From the NCBI RefSeq assembly GCF_014193585.1, contig NZ_BLXY01000001.1, positions 788,033 through 852,032 on the forward strand: 64,000 nt of DNA, given 5' to 3'. Positions within the stretch are counted from its first letter, which is position 1, and every line of letters begins with the position of its first letter. The stretch comes from Geomonas paludis (lineage in GTDB: Bacteria; Desulfobacterota; Desulfuromonadia; Geobacterales; Geobacteraceae). Under the pieces are notes generated by a model. That model had not been told where the DNA came from. It did not search any database and was given only the letters and a program-made list of their open reading frames with translations. The position numbers and the translations under genes were made by a program. Shown here in pieces: positions 1-8,951 of this stretch.

Positions 1-1251
1 CTCCCGAAGGTGCGTGAGCAGGGGATGGAGGAGCTCCTCTTCGACATCGAGATGCCGCTCATGGAGATCCTGGCGGACATGGAGCTGTGCGGTGTGAAGC
101 TGGACCTGGAGCTCATGAAGGAGCTGTCCGCCGGGTTCGGCAAACAGCTCATCGAGCTGGAGGCGAAGATCCACGACCACTGCGGCGGCCCCTTCAATAT
201 CAACTCCCCCAAGCAGCTGGGTGAGATGCTCTTCGAGCGCATGGGGCTCGCGGTCGGCAAAAAGACCAAAGGAAAGACCGGCTGGTCCACCAACGTCGAG
301 GAACTGGAGCGGCTGGCCGAGCAGCACGAGGTGGCCCGGCTGCTCTTGCAGTACCGCAGCATCTCCAAGCTGAAATCGACCTACACCGATGCGCTGCCGA
401 AGCTCGTGGACCCGAGGACCGGGCGCGTGCACACCTCCTACAACCAGGCGGTCACCAACACCGGCAGGCTCTCCTCGTCCGACCCGAACCTGCAGAACAT
501 CCCGGTGCGCGGGGCGGAGGGGCGCGACATCAGGCGCGCCTTCGTGGCCGAGCCCGGGAGCCTGATCCTTTCCGCGGACTACTCGCAGATCGAGTTGCGG
601 GTGCTGGCGCACCTCTCCGGGGACCGGGTGCTCAGCGAGGCCTTCGCCTCCGGTGAGGACGTGCACCGCCGCACGGCGGCCGAGGTGTTCGGCATGTTCC
701 CGGAACTGGTCACCCCCGAGATGCGGCGCCAGGCCAAGGTGATCAACTTCGGCGTCATCTACGGCCAGGGGGCCTTCTCGTTGGCCAAGGAGCTCGGGGT
801 CACCGCCAAGCAGGCCAAGGCCTTCATCGACAGCTACTTCGAGCGCCATGCCGGCGCCAGGAGCTTCCTGGACAGCTGCATCTCCGAGGCCGAGACCTGC
901 GGCTTCGTCACCACCATCCTGGGGAGAAGGCTGCAGATCCCGGAGATCGCCAGCAAGAACGGCAACATACGGGCCTTCGCCCAGAGAAACGCCACCAATT
1001 ACCCGATCCAGGGCTCCGCGGCCGACATCATCAAGGCGGCCATGATCAAGGTCTGCCGCCGCATGCGCGAGGAGCGGGTGGCCAGCCGCCTGATCATGCA
1101 GGTGCACGACGAACTGGTGTTCGAGGTGCCGGAAAACGAGCGGGAGCTCATGGAGGAACTGGTGCGCAGCGAGATGGAGGGGGCGCTGCCGCTGTCGGTG
1201 CCGCTCAAGGTCGACCTCAACTTCGGTCAAAACTGGGCCGAGGCGCACTAA
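1..1251 (+). CDS. polA: DNA polymerase I, C-terminal part (5' truncated by window edge)
   Basis: The frame is open from base 1, so the gene begins upstream; 416 residues are visible. They cover the end of the proofreading-like region and the whole polymerase domain. Family A motif A (DYSQIELR, 577-600), motif B (RRQAKVINFGVIYG, 724-765) and motif C (QVHDELVFEV, from 1099) are intact, with the catalytic aspartates in A and C and the Lys/Tyr of the O helix. The enzyme fills gaps and removes Okazaki primers in replication and repair. The protein ends at a normal place (NWAEAH) for PolA. The next gene starts 46 bases downstream on the same strand. Confidence 0.97.
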   Translation, partial: LPKVREQGMEELLFDIEMPLMEILADMELCGVKLDLELMKELSAGFGKQLIELEAKIHDHCGGPFNINSPKQLGEMLFERMGLAVGKKTKGKTGWSTNVEELERLAEQHEVARLLLQYRSISKLKSTYTDALPKLVDPRTGRVHTSYNQAVTNTGRLSSSDPNLQNIPVRGAEGRDIRRAFVAEPGSLILSADYSQIELRVLAHLSGDRVLSEAFASGEDVHRRTAAEVFGMFPELVTPEMRRQAKVINFGVIYGQGAFSLAKELGVTAKQAKAFIDSYFERHAGARSFLDSCISEAETCGFVTTILGRRLQIPEIASKNGNIRAFAQRNATNYPIQGSAADIIKAAMIKVCRRMREERVASRLIMQVHDELVFEVPENERELMEELVRSEMEGALPLSVPLKVDLNFGQNWAEAH

Positions 1252-1297
1252 GGTTTCGGCGCCAACGGCCGAAGAGGGTTGGCAGGACGGAGGTGTT

Positions 1298-2287
1298 ATG
1301 GCAGAGGAGCTGGAACAATACGCGCGGTATTTCCGGGAAGGGACCCGGGTCCGCGTGGGGATACCGCTGGAGGGTGGCGGCTGGTTCCCCGAATGGGGGG
1401 CGGTGGCCACGCTGGACGACGACCTGCTGCTGGTCGATCTCTCCCGTGACCAGCTCCCGGAGGAGACCAGGCTCGAGACCGGCCAGACCCTCAACGTGGG
1501 GCTCCCCGAGCAGGAGCAGGCGCTCACCTGCCGCGCGGTACTGGTGCAGGTGGACGGCGTGGAGCACCGCCTGGCGCTGCGGCTCATCGAGGAGGTCTAC
1601 CCATTCGAGCCCAGGGAGTACTACCGCCAGGACGTCTACCTCCCCCTGGACTACCGGTTGCCCCTGTCCCAGATCGAGGCGGATGTGCGGCTGCGCTGGC
1701 TGCAACGGCGCCGGGAGATGGAGTTCGCGGCCCAGACCCCGGAACCGGGTGAACCGGAGGAACTGGAGGACAGCAGGGAGGAAATCCGGGCCAGGCTGGA
1801 AAAGCGCAAGGACACCCCGCCGGTGGCGGCCAACATCTCCGGCGGCGGGCTGCGCATCAACATCAGCCAGAAGCTGATCGTGGGGCAGTTGATCGAACTG
1901 AGCATCTACATCCCCAACGTCCAGCACCTGGTGGAAATAGTGGGGGAGGTGGTCGAGGTACGGGATCTCCCGGGCCAGGCCCGCTTCAGCACCGCGGTCA
2001 GGTACCGCATGATCGACGAGGCCGACCGCGACCGCCTGATCGGCTACATCTCCGCGCAGCAACTGCTGCAGCTATCCCAGCAGACCCCGCGGGTGCTGCC
2101 GTCGCCGGAGCCGAGGCTGTCGACCTTCGCCTGGCGCCTGCAGATCGCCCTGGCCTTCATCCTCCTGGTCGCCTTCATCGGCTGCCAGGTGAAGGCCATC
2201 CGGCAGGCCAAGGACCGCGGTGAAAAGTGGGAGGTACAGCGTATCTTCGACGAGGGATTCGTAGAGTTTCTCAAGAGGCAGCGGTGA
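1298..2287 (+). CDS. PilZ-domain protein with C-terminal membrane anchor
   Basis: 329 residues; a GGAGG lies just before the ATG. An N-terminal beta-rich region (about 1-100) precedes a PilZ domain. The domain shows the second c-di-GMP motif as NISGGG (179-184). The first motif reads R110-QDV-Y, so the second arginine of the usual RxxxR is missing. A charged stretch rich in Glu and Pro (about 140-175) separates the two motifs, making the gap longer than usual. One hydrophobic helix near residues 275-298 is likely a membrane anchor, followed by about 30 charged residues. The role is inferred as a c-di-GMP-responsive membrane protein, though binding is uncertain given the altered motif. Its 3' end overlaps the convergent HDOD gene by 17 bases. 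Confidence 0.8.
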   Translation: MAEELEQYARYFREGTRVRVGIPLEGGGWFPEWGAVATLDDDLLLVDLSRDQLPEETRLETGQTLNVGLPEQEQALTCRAVLVQVDGVEHRLALRLIEEVYPFEPREYYRQDVYLPLDYRLPLSQIEADVRLRWLQRRREMEFAAQTPEPGEPEELEDSREEIRARLEKRKDTPPVAANISGGGLRINISQKLIVGQLIELSIYIPNVQHLVEIVGEVVEVRDLPGQARFSTAVRYRMIDEADRDRLIGYISAQQLLQLSQQTPRVLPSPEPRLSTFAWRLQIALAFILLVAFIGCQVKAIRQAKDRGEKWEVQRIFDEGFVEFLKRQR

Positions 2288-3122
2288 CCATCTCCATGGC
2301 GTCCTCGATCATGATCTCCAGTTCGGCGAGCATGATCTCCTTGATCCCCATGCTTTGCGCCTCGAAGGTAGCCGCCAGCATCAGGTTCGGCTCCGGCGCC
2401 CCTCCAAGCCCCAGTTTCCGGCAGGCGTGATCCACCAGCCGCACCAGGCTCAGCAGCACGTCGCCGGTGTCGGTAAGTTCCTTGTGGTGGTCGCGCACGA
2501 TGGTGCAATACATCTCCGGCAGGTTCCATTTCTGCATCAGCTGGTATCCGGATTCCGTGTGCATCGCCGCCATGATCTCGGCGGTGAGCTCGCGCGACAC
2601 CCCTTTGCGCTCCGTGTCGGCGTTGACGATCCCCTCCAGCACCTTGAGTATCAACAGACTGCCGATGTCGTGCAGGAGCCCGGCGATGAACCCTTCCTGC
2701 GCAAGCTGCTTGTAGCCGTTTTTCTCGCACAGCCAGCGGGTGCCGATGGCGCAGCCGATGGCGTGCTTCCAAAGGACCTGCGACTGGCTCTTCAGTTCGG
2801 GATGGGTGAAGCTGTTGTAGCTGTTTTGCTGGGAGGCGAGCATGGCCACGCTGGCGATCTCGCGCGCCCCCAGCCGCACCACCGCGTCGGTGATGGTGGT
2901 CACCTTGGCCAGGCCGCTGAAAAAGGCGGAGTTGGCGAGCCTCAGGATCTGGCTGGTCAGTGCCTGGTCCTTGATGATCAGCGCCACCACCTGGTCGATG
3001 GTGAAATCCTTGCCCGACAGGATCGCCTGCAGCTTCACGGCGACCGGGTGGAACACCGGGAGGTTGAGCGTTTCCGATTCCAGGTGCTCCTTGACGACGT
3101 CGACGAAGGGCTTGCTTTGCAT
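2271..3122 (-). CDS. HDOD domain protein
   Basis: 283 residues. The HDOD fold (HD-related output domain) covers roughly residues 15-210, with the typical opening LPVFHPVAVKL and the region GLLHDIG. HDOD proteins are signalling adaptors without proven phosphodiesterase activity, and in this phylum they often sit beside motility or secretion genes. The start ATG lies one base beyond the stop of the secretion ATPase, so the two are almost certainly co-transcribed and translationally coupled. No other domain is visible; the C-terminal 70 residues are helical. Confidence 0.85.
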   Translation of the reverse strand: MQSKPFVDVVKEHLESETLNLPVFHPVAVKLQAILSGKDFTIDQVVALIIKDQALTSQILRLANSAFFSGLAKVTTITDAVVRLGAREIASVAMLASQQNSYNSFTHPELKSQSQVLWKHAIGCAIGTRWLCEKNGYKQLAQEGFIAGLLHDIGSLLILKVLEGIVNADTERKGVSRELTAEIMAAMHTESGYQLMQKWNLPEMYCTIVRDHHKELTDTGDVLLSLVRLVDHACRKLGLGGAPEPNLMLAATFEAQSMGIKEIMLAELEIMIEDAMEMVTAAS

Positions 3123-3123
3123 G

Positions 3124-5040
3124 TCATTCCCCCAGAAGGCGCCTGATCTCGGCGATCGGGCGCGGCTTGCCGATCCTGGGCAGCAGCCGCACCGTGTCGT
3201 GCAGCGAAACCTCGCCCCGTGCCGCCTTGCACAGTCCCGACTCCAGGAGGGTCACCATGCCGGTGCTCTCGGTGGAGATCTTCCGGATCTCGTAGGACGT
3301 CTTCTTGCTCAGGATGGCGTCCTTCACCAGTTCGTTCAGGATCAGCATCTCGAAGACCCCCACCCGCCCCCGGTAGCCGCTGTAGCGGCACTTGCCGCAC
3401 CCCCGCCCGGTCCGGAACTCCGCCCCCCTCAGGTCGACGTTGCTGTAGCCGATCCTCCTGAGCTCGGTGGGGTTGGGGAGGTAGGGCTCGGCGCACTCCG
3501 GGCAGACCCGGCGCAACAGGCGCTGCGCCAGCACGCAGACCACGGTCGAGGCGATGAGAAACGCCTCGATGTCCATGTTCATCAGGCGCAACAGGCCGCC
3601 GACGCTGTCCTCGGTGTGGAAGGTGGTGAGCACCTTGTGCCCGGTCAGGGCGGCCTGGATCGCGGTCTCGGCAGAGAAGCTGTCCCTGATCTCGCCCAGG
3701 ACGATGATGTCCGGGTCCTGGCGCACGATGTGGCGCAGGGTCTCGTCGAAGGTCACCCCGATCTTCTGGTTGATGGAACACTGGGCGATCCCCTCGATCA
3801 CGTACTCGACCGGTTCCTCGGCGGTGACGATGCTGGTGGAGAGTTCGTTCAGGTGCTGCACGCAGCTGTACAGGGTGGAGGTCTTGCCGCTGCCGGTGGG
3901 GCCGGTGACGATGAGGACACCGCTGGGCGTGTCGAGCGCGTCGTCGATGAAGCGCTCCAGCATGCGCGCGGGCATGCCGATCTCTTTCAGGTCCAGCAGC
4001 TCACCCTTCATGCTCAAAAGGCGCAGCACGATCTTTTCGCCGTAGATGGTGATGTAGAAGGAGACCCGCATGTCCAGCGTAGCGCCGGTCTTGGGGCTCT
4101 CGTAGCAGATCCGGCCGTCCTGGTGCCTCCTTCGCTCGGCGATGTCCGCCTCGGCCATCACCTTGATCCTGCTGCTGACCGGCAGCGCCAGCTCCTTGGC
4201 CAGGTCCTTGTAGAGCACCAGCATGCCGTCCCGGCGGAAGCGGACCCGGAGCACGCTGCGCATCGGCTCGATGTGGATGTCGCTGGCCCCCTCCTTGAGC
4301 GCCTCCTCGAAGATGGAGTTGACGATGCCGGTGACGGTGTGCTCGTCGGTCGCGGTGCCGTCGCCCTGGATCATCCCCCGCTTGAGCAGGGTGAAGGCAT
4401 CGCGGATCGCCTTCATGGTGCAGATGGCAAAGACGGTGTTGCCCTGCCCGAAGAGCTTCTCCGCGGTCCTTCTCCCCTCCAGGTTCAGGGGGTCGGCTAT
4501 CGCCACCAGCACCTGCCCGTTCTCCTCCCGGACCGGGACGAAGTTGTGCTGCGCCAGCCAGTGCTGCGGCACCTTGGCCAGGAGCGAACGGTCGATGTCG
4601 GCCGCTTGCAGGTCGATGAAGGGGTAGCCCAGTTGGAAGGCGAGCACCTCAGCCAGCGTGTACTCCTCGATGAAGCGCTGCTCCACGAGGATCTCCCCGA
4701 GCATCTTGGTGTTGTCCCCGTCGCGCTGGATGCCGAGGGCCGCCTGCAGCTCGGCCGGCTTCAGGTAGCCGAGCTCCACCAAAAGGGCGCCCAGCTTCAC
4801 CGAAACCATGTTGTTGCGCAGGGTCTCGCGCAACTGCTCCCGGCTGAAGAAGCCCAGCTCCAGCAGCACCGCGATCAGCGTCCTCGGCGTCGCCAGCTTG
4901 GTCTTCACACGCTGGGCGTAGGCCAGCTGCGTCTCCGCCAGGTAGCCGGACTTCACCAGCAGCGAGGCTATTTCCAGGCCGGAGTCGTCCATCCCGTCTT
5001 TACGGGCCGTCTGGTTCGGGTAGTTGCCGTAGCTTTCCAT
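3124..5040 (-). CDS. GspE/PilB/MshE-type secretion ATPase with MshEN repeats
   Basis: 638 residues from the ATG at 5040; the frame stays open upstream to 5226 but that part does not look like protein, and an ATG at 4992 is an alternative. This is the hexameric ATPase that drives type IV pilus or type II secretion assembly. Residues 20-135 hold three to four copies of the roughly 24-residue MshEN c-di-GMP motif; the clearest is KLGALLVELGYL followed by LQAALGIQ (82-105). The ATPase core shows GASDIHIEP (251-259), Walker A GPTGSGKT (380-387), Walker B with DPDIIVLGEIRD, and the zinc site CPEC...CGKC. No pilin or secretin genes are adjacent, so its partner machine is elsewhere. Confidence 0.9.
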   Translation of the reverse strand: MESYGNYPNQTARKDGMDDSGLEIASLLVKSGYLAETQLAYAQRVKTKLATPRTLIAVLLELGFFSREQLRETLRNNMVSVKLGALLVELGYLKPAELQAALGIQRDGDNTKMLGEILVEQRFIEEYTLAEVLAFQLGYPFIDLQAADIDRSLLAKVPQHWLAQHNFVPVREENGQVLVAIADPLNLEGRRTAEKLFGQGNTVFAICTMKAIRDAFTLLKRGMIQGDGTATDEHTVTGIVNSIFEEALKEGASDIHIEPMRSVLRVRFRRDGMLVLYKDLAKELALPVSSRIKVMAEADIAERRRHQDGRICYESPKTGATLDMRVSFYITIYGEKIVLRLLSMKGELLDLKEIGMPARMLERFIDDALDTPSGVLIVTGPTGSGKTSTLYSCVQHLNELSTSIVTAEEPVEYVIEGIAQCSINQKIGVTFDETLRHIVRQDPDIIVLGEIRDSFSAETAIQAALTGHKVLTTFHTEDSVGGLLRLMNMDIEAFLIASTVVCVLAQRLLRRVCPECAEPYLPNPTELRRIGYSNVDLRGAEFRTGRGCGKCRYSGYRGRVGVFEMLILNELVKDAILSKKTSYEIRKISTESTGMVTLLESGLCKAARGEVSLHDTVRLLPRIGKPRPIAEIRRLLGE

Positions 5041-5097
5041 GCACCGTCCCCCGCGTGCGCCAGGATCGCAGTACCTGCCGCTGGCCGACACTGATCG

Positions 5098-5127
5098 TTG
5101 ACATGCACCCCAAAACCTTGGTAGTAT
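5098..5127 (+). promoter_or_regulatory. candidate sigma-70 promoter of the smr gene
   Basis: TTGACA (5098-5103), an 18-base spacer and TAGTAT (5122-5127). The predicted transcript starts near 5134 and gives a leader of about 150 bases before the ATG at 5285. It is back to back with the minus-strand promoter. Confidence 0.5.
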
Positions 5128-5161
5128 ACCATGCCGATTGGAGTAGGCTAATTTATCTCCT
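5122..5161 (-). promoter_or_regulatory. candidate promoter of the secretion ATPase/HDOD unit
   Basis: On the minus strand TATACT (5123-5128) is a good -10 match. The sequence 18 bases upstream, TTAGCC, is only a weak -35. The -10 overlaps that of the divergent promoter, so the two units may compete for polymerase. Confidence 0.35.
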
Positions 5162-5284
5162 CTCTCGATATCGTACACCCTCCCCCTTTGATACACGCAA
5201 AAACAGCAGCTTATGCTGGCGCGCATCTGTCACTCCGCAGTAATGGCCCGCAGGCAGAGCAGAAACATAGGAAAGGGCCCACCC

Positions 5285-6031
5285 ATGAAAAAGAAGGACA
5301 AAGAGAAACAGCAGCCCAAACAGAAAGAGTTCAGTGCCTCCCCCTTCAAGGCGCTCAAGGGTGCCGCCCTCAACCTGCAGGGTGCGCCGTCGGCCCCGGC
5401 TCCCCCCAAGAAGAAGGAGGATAAGCCCGCCAACGCGGCACAGGAGCTCTCCGACGAGATGCTGTTCTTCGAGGCGGTGGCCGGCATCAAGCGCATCTCG
5501 GGGACCACGCCGCCGGCGCAGGTAAAGGCGCAGCAGACCGCGAAGGCCCGCCGCGACGAGGAGGACCAGGAAGTTTTCCTGAAGGCCCTGGAAGCCCTGC
5601 GGCTCGACGTCCGGTTTTCGGACCAGGTCCAGGAAGAGGAGGCCGCCCCGCGCCCGGCGGCGGTGAACCGGTTGCGCCAGGTGCGCCGGGGCGGGATCAG
5701 GATCGACCTGCAGCTCGACCTGCACGGGCTGACCCGCGACGAGGCGCTGGAAAACCTGGAGCGCTTCGTGAAGGCGGCCTACAACCGCGGTCAGAAAGGG
5801 GTGCTGGTGATCACCGGGAAGGGGAACAATTCTCCGGGGGAGCCGGTGCTGAAGGTCGCCGTCGCCAACTGGCTCCGGGAGCACGGCAAGGGGATGGTCG
5901 CGGAATTCGTGCAGGCCCCCAGCGACATGGGAGGCAGCGGCGCTTTCGTGGTGTTCTTCAAGGAGAAGAAGGCGGAGCCGGCGGAGGCGGATAACGCGGG
6001 TGAAGCGGGTGAAGCGGGGGGCAAGGCGTAG
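5285..6031 (+). CDS. Smr/MutS2-type domain protein
   Basis: 248 residues from ATG 5285, preceded by AGGAAAGGG; upstream in-frame codons to 5213 lack a binding site. The first 150 residues are Lys, Ala and Pro rich and probably disordered. Residues about 140-235 form an Smr domain: LDLHGLT, then TGKGNNSPG and a C-terminal FVVFF strand. Smr domains are nucleases or nucleic-acid binders found in MutS2 and in stand-alone proteins. The HGxG loop usual in the family reads TGKG here, a known variant. The protein ends in an Ala/Gly/Glu-rich tail. Single-gene unit with its own promoter. Confidence 0.85.
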   Translation: MKKKDKEKQQPKQKEFSASPFKALKGAALNLQGAPSAPAPPKKKEDKPANAAQELSDEMLFFEAVAGIKRISGTTPPAQVKAQQTAKARRDEEDQEVFLKALEALRLDVRFSDQVQEEEAAPRPAAVNRLRQVRRGGIRIDLQLDLHGLTRDEALENLERFVKAAYNRGQKGVLVITGKGNNSPGEPVLKVAVANWLREHGKGMVAEFVQAPSDMGGSGAFVVFFKEKKAEPAEADNAGEAGEAGGKA

Positions 6032-6122
6032 GGGCCACCCCTGCGTCAACCGGCACTGCAGCCTTGGCCCGCTCGGACATGGCGGCCGGAGGGGCTGGAA
6101 TAAGTCCTTGTGCCCTTTGGCG

Positions 6123-6158
6123 AAAAAAACACCCCGCATGGCAGCAGCCAGCGGGGTG
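6123..6158 (-). terminator. intrinsic terminator of the RCC1 lipoprotein gene
   Basis: On the minus strand an 8-bp stem CACCCCGC/GCGGGGTG (6130-6137 with 6151-6158) is followed by seven T. It lies about 25 bases beyond the stop codon at 6183. Confidence 0.85.
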
Positions 6159-6182
6159 TTGTTACTGCTTGTAGCGCAGCAG

Positions 6183-7817
6183 TCACCTGAGTCGCAAGCC
6201 GCTGACCGGCCCAGGCGTCGCCCGGTTCGTGGTAGTGCCGTCGCCCAATGCCCCGCTGAAATTGTTGCCCCATGCCCAGATGGTGCCGTCCGATTCCAGT
6301 GCCAGGACATAATCAAGACCTACCGATATACCGGTTATTCCTGCCAGGGAGCTTACCTGTGTGGCCGTTTCGTCTTCCCCCCAGTTCCACACGGTCCCGT
6401 CCGCTTTCAAGGCCACCATCGGTTTGATCGGGTAACTGAGCCCCCTCGAAATAGAGTCCGAAATGGCGGTCACTCCCGAAATGGTCGTGACCTCCGCAAC
6501 GGTAGTCCCCAAACTCCAGACGGTGCCGTCTGACTTTACGGCATACTGCCCGCCACTTGGTCCCATGGCTCCAGCCCCAAGCTCCATCAATGAACTGATG
6601 CCGGAAAGGGCGGTGACCTGCTCCGGAGTCGCCGCAAAGTTCAAGGTCCAGACAGTGCCATCCGTCTTGAGGGCGTAGTAGGCGGATATGGATTTGACCC
6701 CGGTGAGCCCCGCGATTTGTGCTGGTGCTGTCCCGGAGGTTATCGGATACGAATCCCGCCCCCACCACCAGACCGTGCCGTCGCTTTTCAACGCGACCCC
6801 GTGGCTGTGGCCTCCGGCGATGGCAATCACCTGAGACAGACCCGGCAACTGTTGCGGAATAGGGAGGGTCGGTACTGTCATGGTCGTCTGATCAAAATGA
6901 CGTTGGTCCCGCCCCCAAATCCAGACGGTCCCGTCATTTTTCAACGCGATGGGGGTGTTGTCGCCGGTCCTTATATCGACGATATTGCTCAAGCCGTGCA
7001 CCTGTACCGGCGTGGTTCGGGAGGTGGTGGTCCCGTCGCCAAGCTGACCTTCGTTGTTGTTGCCCCAGGCCCACACGGTGCCGTCTGTCTTCAACGCCAT
7101 TGAAGCGTTGTAGCCGGCAGCTACCTTGGGCGTGGTGGTAAAGTTGTCGGTGTCCCTGCTTGAAGGCACCGGGACATTTGCGTCGGCAACAGTACCGCCG
7201 AAGGCGCCGGAAGACGTTATCGTGGAGAGGTAGATGGTTGCACCGGTGGCGGTGTTGGTTATGGTTATCGATGCGCCGTCGCCGGCGACGGTGACGGTAA
7301 TGGCGTCGAAGAGCCGATCCAGGGCGTTCCCTATCGAATAGGCCGAATGCAGCGGGTCGAAGGCGGCCGGCACGTGGTAGGTGGTCAACATGATGCCGAA
7401 CCTTGCCTTTAGTTGCGCAACGGCGCCGGCAAGGTTTCCCCTGATGGCAACGTGAGAGGTTTCGGCGGCGGCCCCGCCACATGCAGAGCGGACCACCAGG
7501 TCGGAGAAGGGGTTGACGTTGGCGGTGCCCACGTCGTCGGCAAAGGAGTAAAGGAATCGACCCGCGCCGGCATCCACCTTTACCACGTAGGGTGCGGTCA
7601 TCCCGTGAACGTTGATGCTGAATCTTCCTGTTGCCGAGGTCGTTGCTGATTTAACGCCCCCCCGGGAGTCGATGACTGTCACCGCAGCATTGCCGAGCGC
7701 CTTGCCTGTCGCGGCGACACCTCGCACCGCAGGCGGCGTAGGCGAACCACCACCTCCACAGCCTGCAAGCCAGACAACGAGGATCAATGAAAGCATGATT
7801 CTCTGTAACTGTCCCAT
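6183..7817 (-). CDS. RCC1-repeat lipoprotein
   Basis: 544 residues. ATG 7817 is chosen because GGAGGT sits five bases before it. The N-terminus is a lipoprotein signal with lipobox LAGC followed by a Gly run. A carboxypeptidase-regulatory-like beta domain follows (about 30-110). From about residue 220 there are seven RCC1-type blades, each marked by DGTVW or DGTIW followed by WG, which should close into a beta-propeller. Bacterial RCC1 lipoproteins are common in Geobacterales, but their ligands are not established. The protein is expected at the outer surface or in the periplasm. No operon partner; the ROK gene is divergent. Confidence 0.85.
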   Translation of the reverse strand: MGQLQRIMLSLILVVWLAGCGGGGSPTPPAVRGVAATGKALGNAAVTVIDSRGGVKSATTSATGRFSINVHGMTAPYVVKVDAGAGRFLYSFADDVGTANVNPFSDLVVRSACGGAAAETSHVAIRGNLAGAVAQLKARFGIMLTTYHVPAAFDPLHSAYSIGNALDRLFDAITVTVAGDGASITITNTATGATIYLSTITSSGAFGGTVADANVPVPSSRDTDNFTTTPKVAAGYNASMALKTDGTVWAWGNNNEGQLGDGTTTSRTTPVQVHGLSNIVDIRTGDNTPIALKNDGTVWIWGRDQRHFDQTTMTVPTLPIPQQLPGLSQVIAIAGGHSHGVALKSDGTVWWWGRDSYPITSGTAPAQIAGLTGVKSISAYYALKTDGTVWTLNFAATPEQVTALSGISSLMELGAGAMGPSGGQYAVKSDGTVWSLGTTVAEVTTISGVTAISDSISRGLSYPIKPMVALKADGTVWNWGEDETATQVSSLAGITGISVGLDYVLALESDGTIWAWGNNFSGALGDGTTTNRATPGPVSGLRLR

Positions 7818-7968
7818 AATGGACCTCCCAAGCAATAGTAGGCCGCTGTCAGTGGCAGCTGGTCTCGATAAAACAGTATCGTCAGTGAACAGCCGACTCT
7901 TGAACGCTTGATTAACTGTTACGAATTCTCTTATGCTGGTGGGACTTCATCCAGTGACAGGAGCAGCA

Positions 7969-8877
7969 ATGGTTGCAGCAGAGATATATCGTATCGGCAT
8001 CGACCTCGGCGGGACCAAGACGGAAGGGGTGCTGCTCGACCCGTTCGACAAGGTGCTGGTACGGGAGCGCCGGTCCACGCCGCTGGCCGAGGGATACCAG
8101 GCCATCCTGGAGTCGGTGGCGCAGCTGGTGCGCGATCTCGCGGCGCGACTGCCACAACAGGCTCCCTATACGCTGGGCGTGGGTATTCCGGGCTCGGTGG
8201 ATGCGGTCACCGGTCTGGTGCGCAACGCCAACTCGGTCTGCCTCATCGGACGTCCGTTCCAGGCGGACCTGGAGCGGCTTTTGGGGCGAAGGGTGGGGGT
8301 GCGCAACGACGCCGACTGCTTCACCCTGGCCGAGTGCCGCAAGGGCGCGGGTGTCGGGCACCAGGTGGTGTTCGGTGTCATCATGGGGACCGGCTGCGGC
8401 GGCGGGATCTGCTTCGACGGCGTGGTGCGCGAGGGGCCGCACCGTATCAGCGGCGAGTGGGGGCACGTTGCCATCGATCCCGCCGGGGCGCCCTGCTACT
8501 GCGGCAACCGCGGCTGCATCGAGACCAAGATCAGCGGATCCGGAGTGGAGGCCGCCTACTTGGCCCGCAACGGCGTCAGCCTCACCATGGAGGAGATCGT
8601 GGCCGGAGCCCGCGGGGGCGAGGAGCGGGCACTGCTGGCCTTCAACACCTTCCTCGACGATTTCGGCCGCAGCCTGGGCGGCCTCATCTCCATCCTCGAC
8701 CCGGATGCCGTGGTCCTGGGGGGAGGGCTTTCCAACATCGATGAGCTGTACCACGCCGGGGTGGAGCGGGTGCGCCACTACGCCTTCCACAACGACCTGC
8801 GTACGCCGATCCTGAAAAACGGGCTCGGCGACTCCGCCGGTGTCTTCGGCGCGGCCTGGATCGGCATCCCGCCGTAG
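7969..8877 (+). CDS. ROK family sugar kinase (glucokinase-like)
   Basis: 302 residues from ATG 7969, with AGGAG five bases upstream; an in-frame ATG at 7933 has no binding site. The phosphate-binding loop is IGIDLGGTKTEG near the N-terminus. The ROK signature is complete: GEWGH, then CYCGNRGCIE, whose cysteines bind the structural zinc, with the catalytic Asp in the RNDADC stretch. These proteins phosphorylate glucose, fructose or N-acetylated hexoses; the substrate cannot be read from sequence. Absence of an N-terminal HTH marks it as an enzyme and not a ROK repressor. No sugar transport genes adjoin it. Confidence 0.9.
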   Translation: MVAAEIYRIGIDLGGTKTEGVLLDPFDKVLVRERRSTPLAEGYQAILESVAQLVRDLAARLPQQAPYTLGVGIPGSVDAVTGLVRNANSVCLIGRPFQADLERLLGRRVGVRNDADCFTLAECRKGAGVGHQVVFGVIMGTGCGGGICFDGVVREGPHRISGEWGHVAIDPAGAPCYCGNRGCIETKISGSGVEAAYLARNGVSLTMEEIVAGARGGEERALLAFNTFLDDFGRSLGGLISILDPDAVVLGGGLSNIDELYHAGVERVRHYAFHNDLRTPILKNGLGDSAGVFGAAWIGIPP

Positions 8878-8883
8878 CTTGAT

Positions 8884-8911
8884 TTGAAATAGCTAATGTC
8901 TTTGCTACTAT
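8884..8911 (+). promoter_or_regulatory. candidate promoter of the FKBP gene
   Basis: TTGAAA (8884-8889), 16-base spacer, TACTAT (8906-8911), about 40 bases before the start codon at 8952. Confidence 0.35.
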
Positions 8912-8951
8912 ATTCTGGTTTCTGGCCCCAACCCAAACAAGGCGGTGCCCC

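Noticed and set aside
2842-5094. Very long antisense open frame (750 codons) opposite the secretion ATPase
   Set aside because: Composition is that of a reverse-strand shadow of a GC-rich gene (His, Gln, Val, Leu rich), with no family motif or binding site; the minus-strand protein is clearly real.
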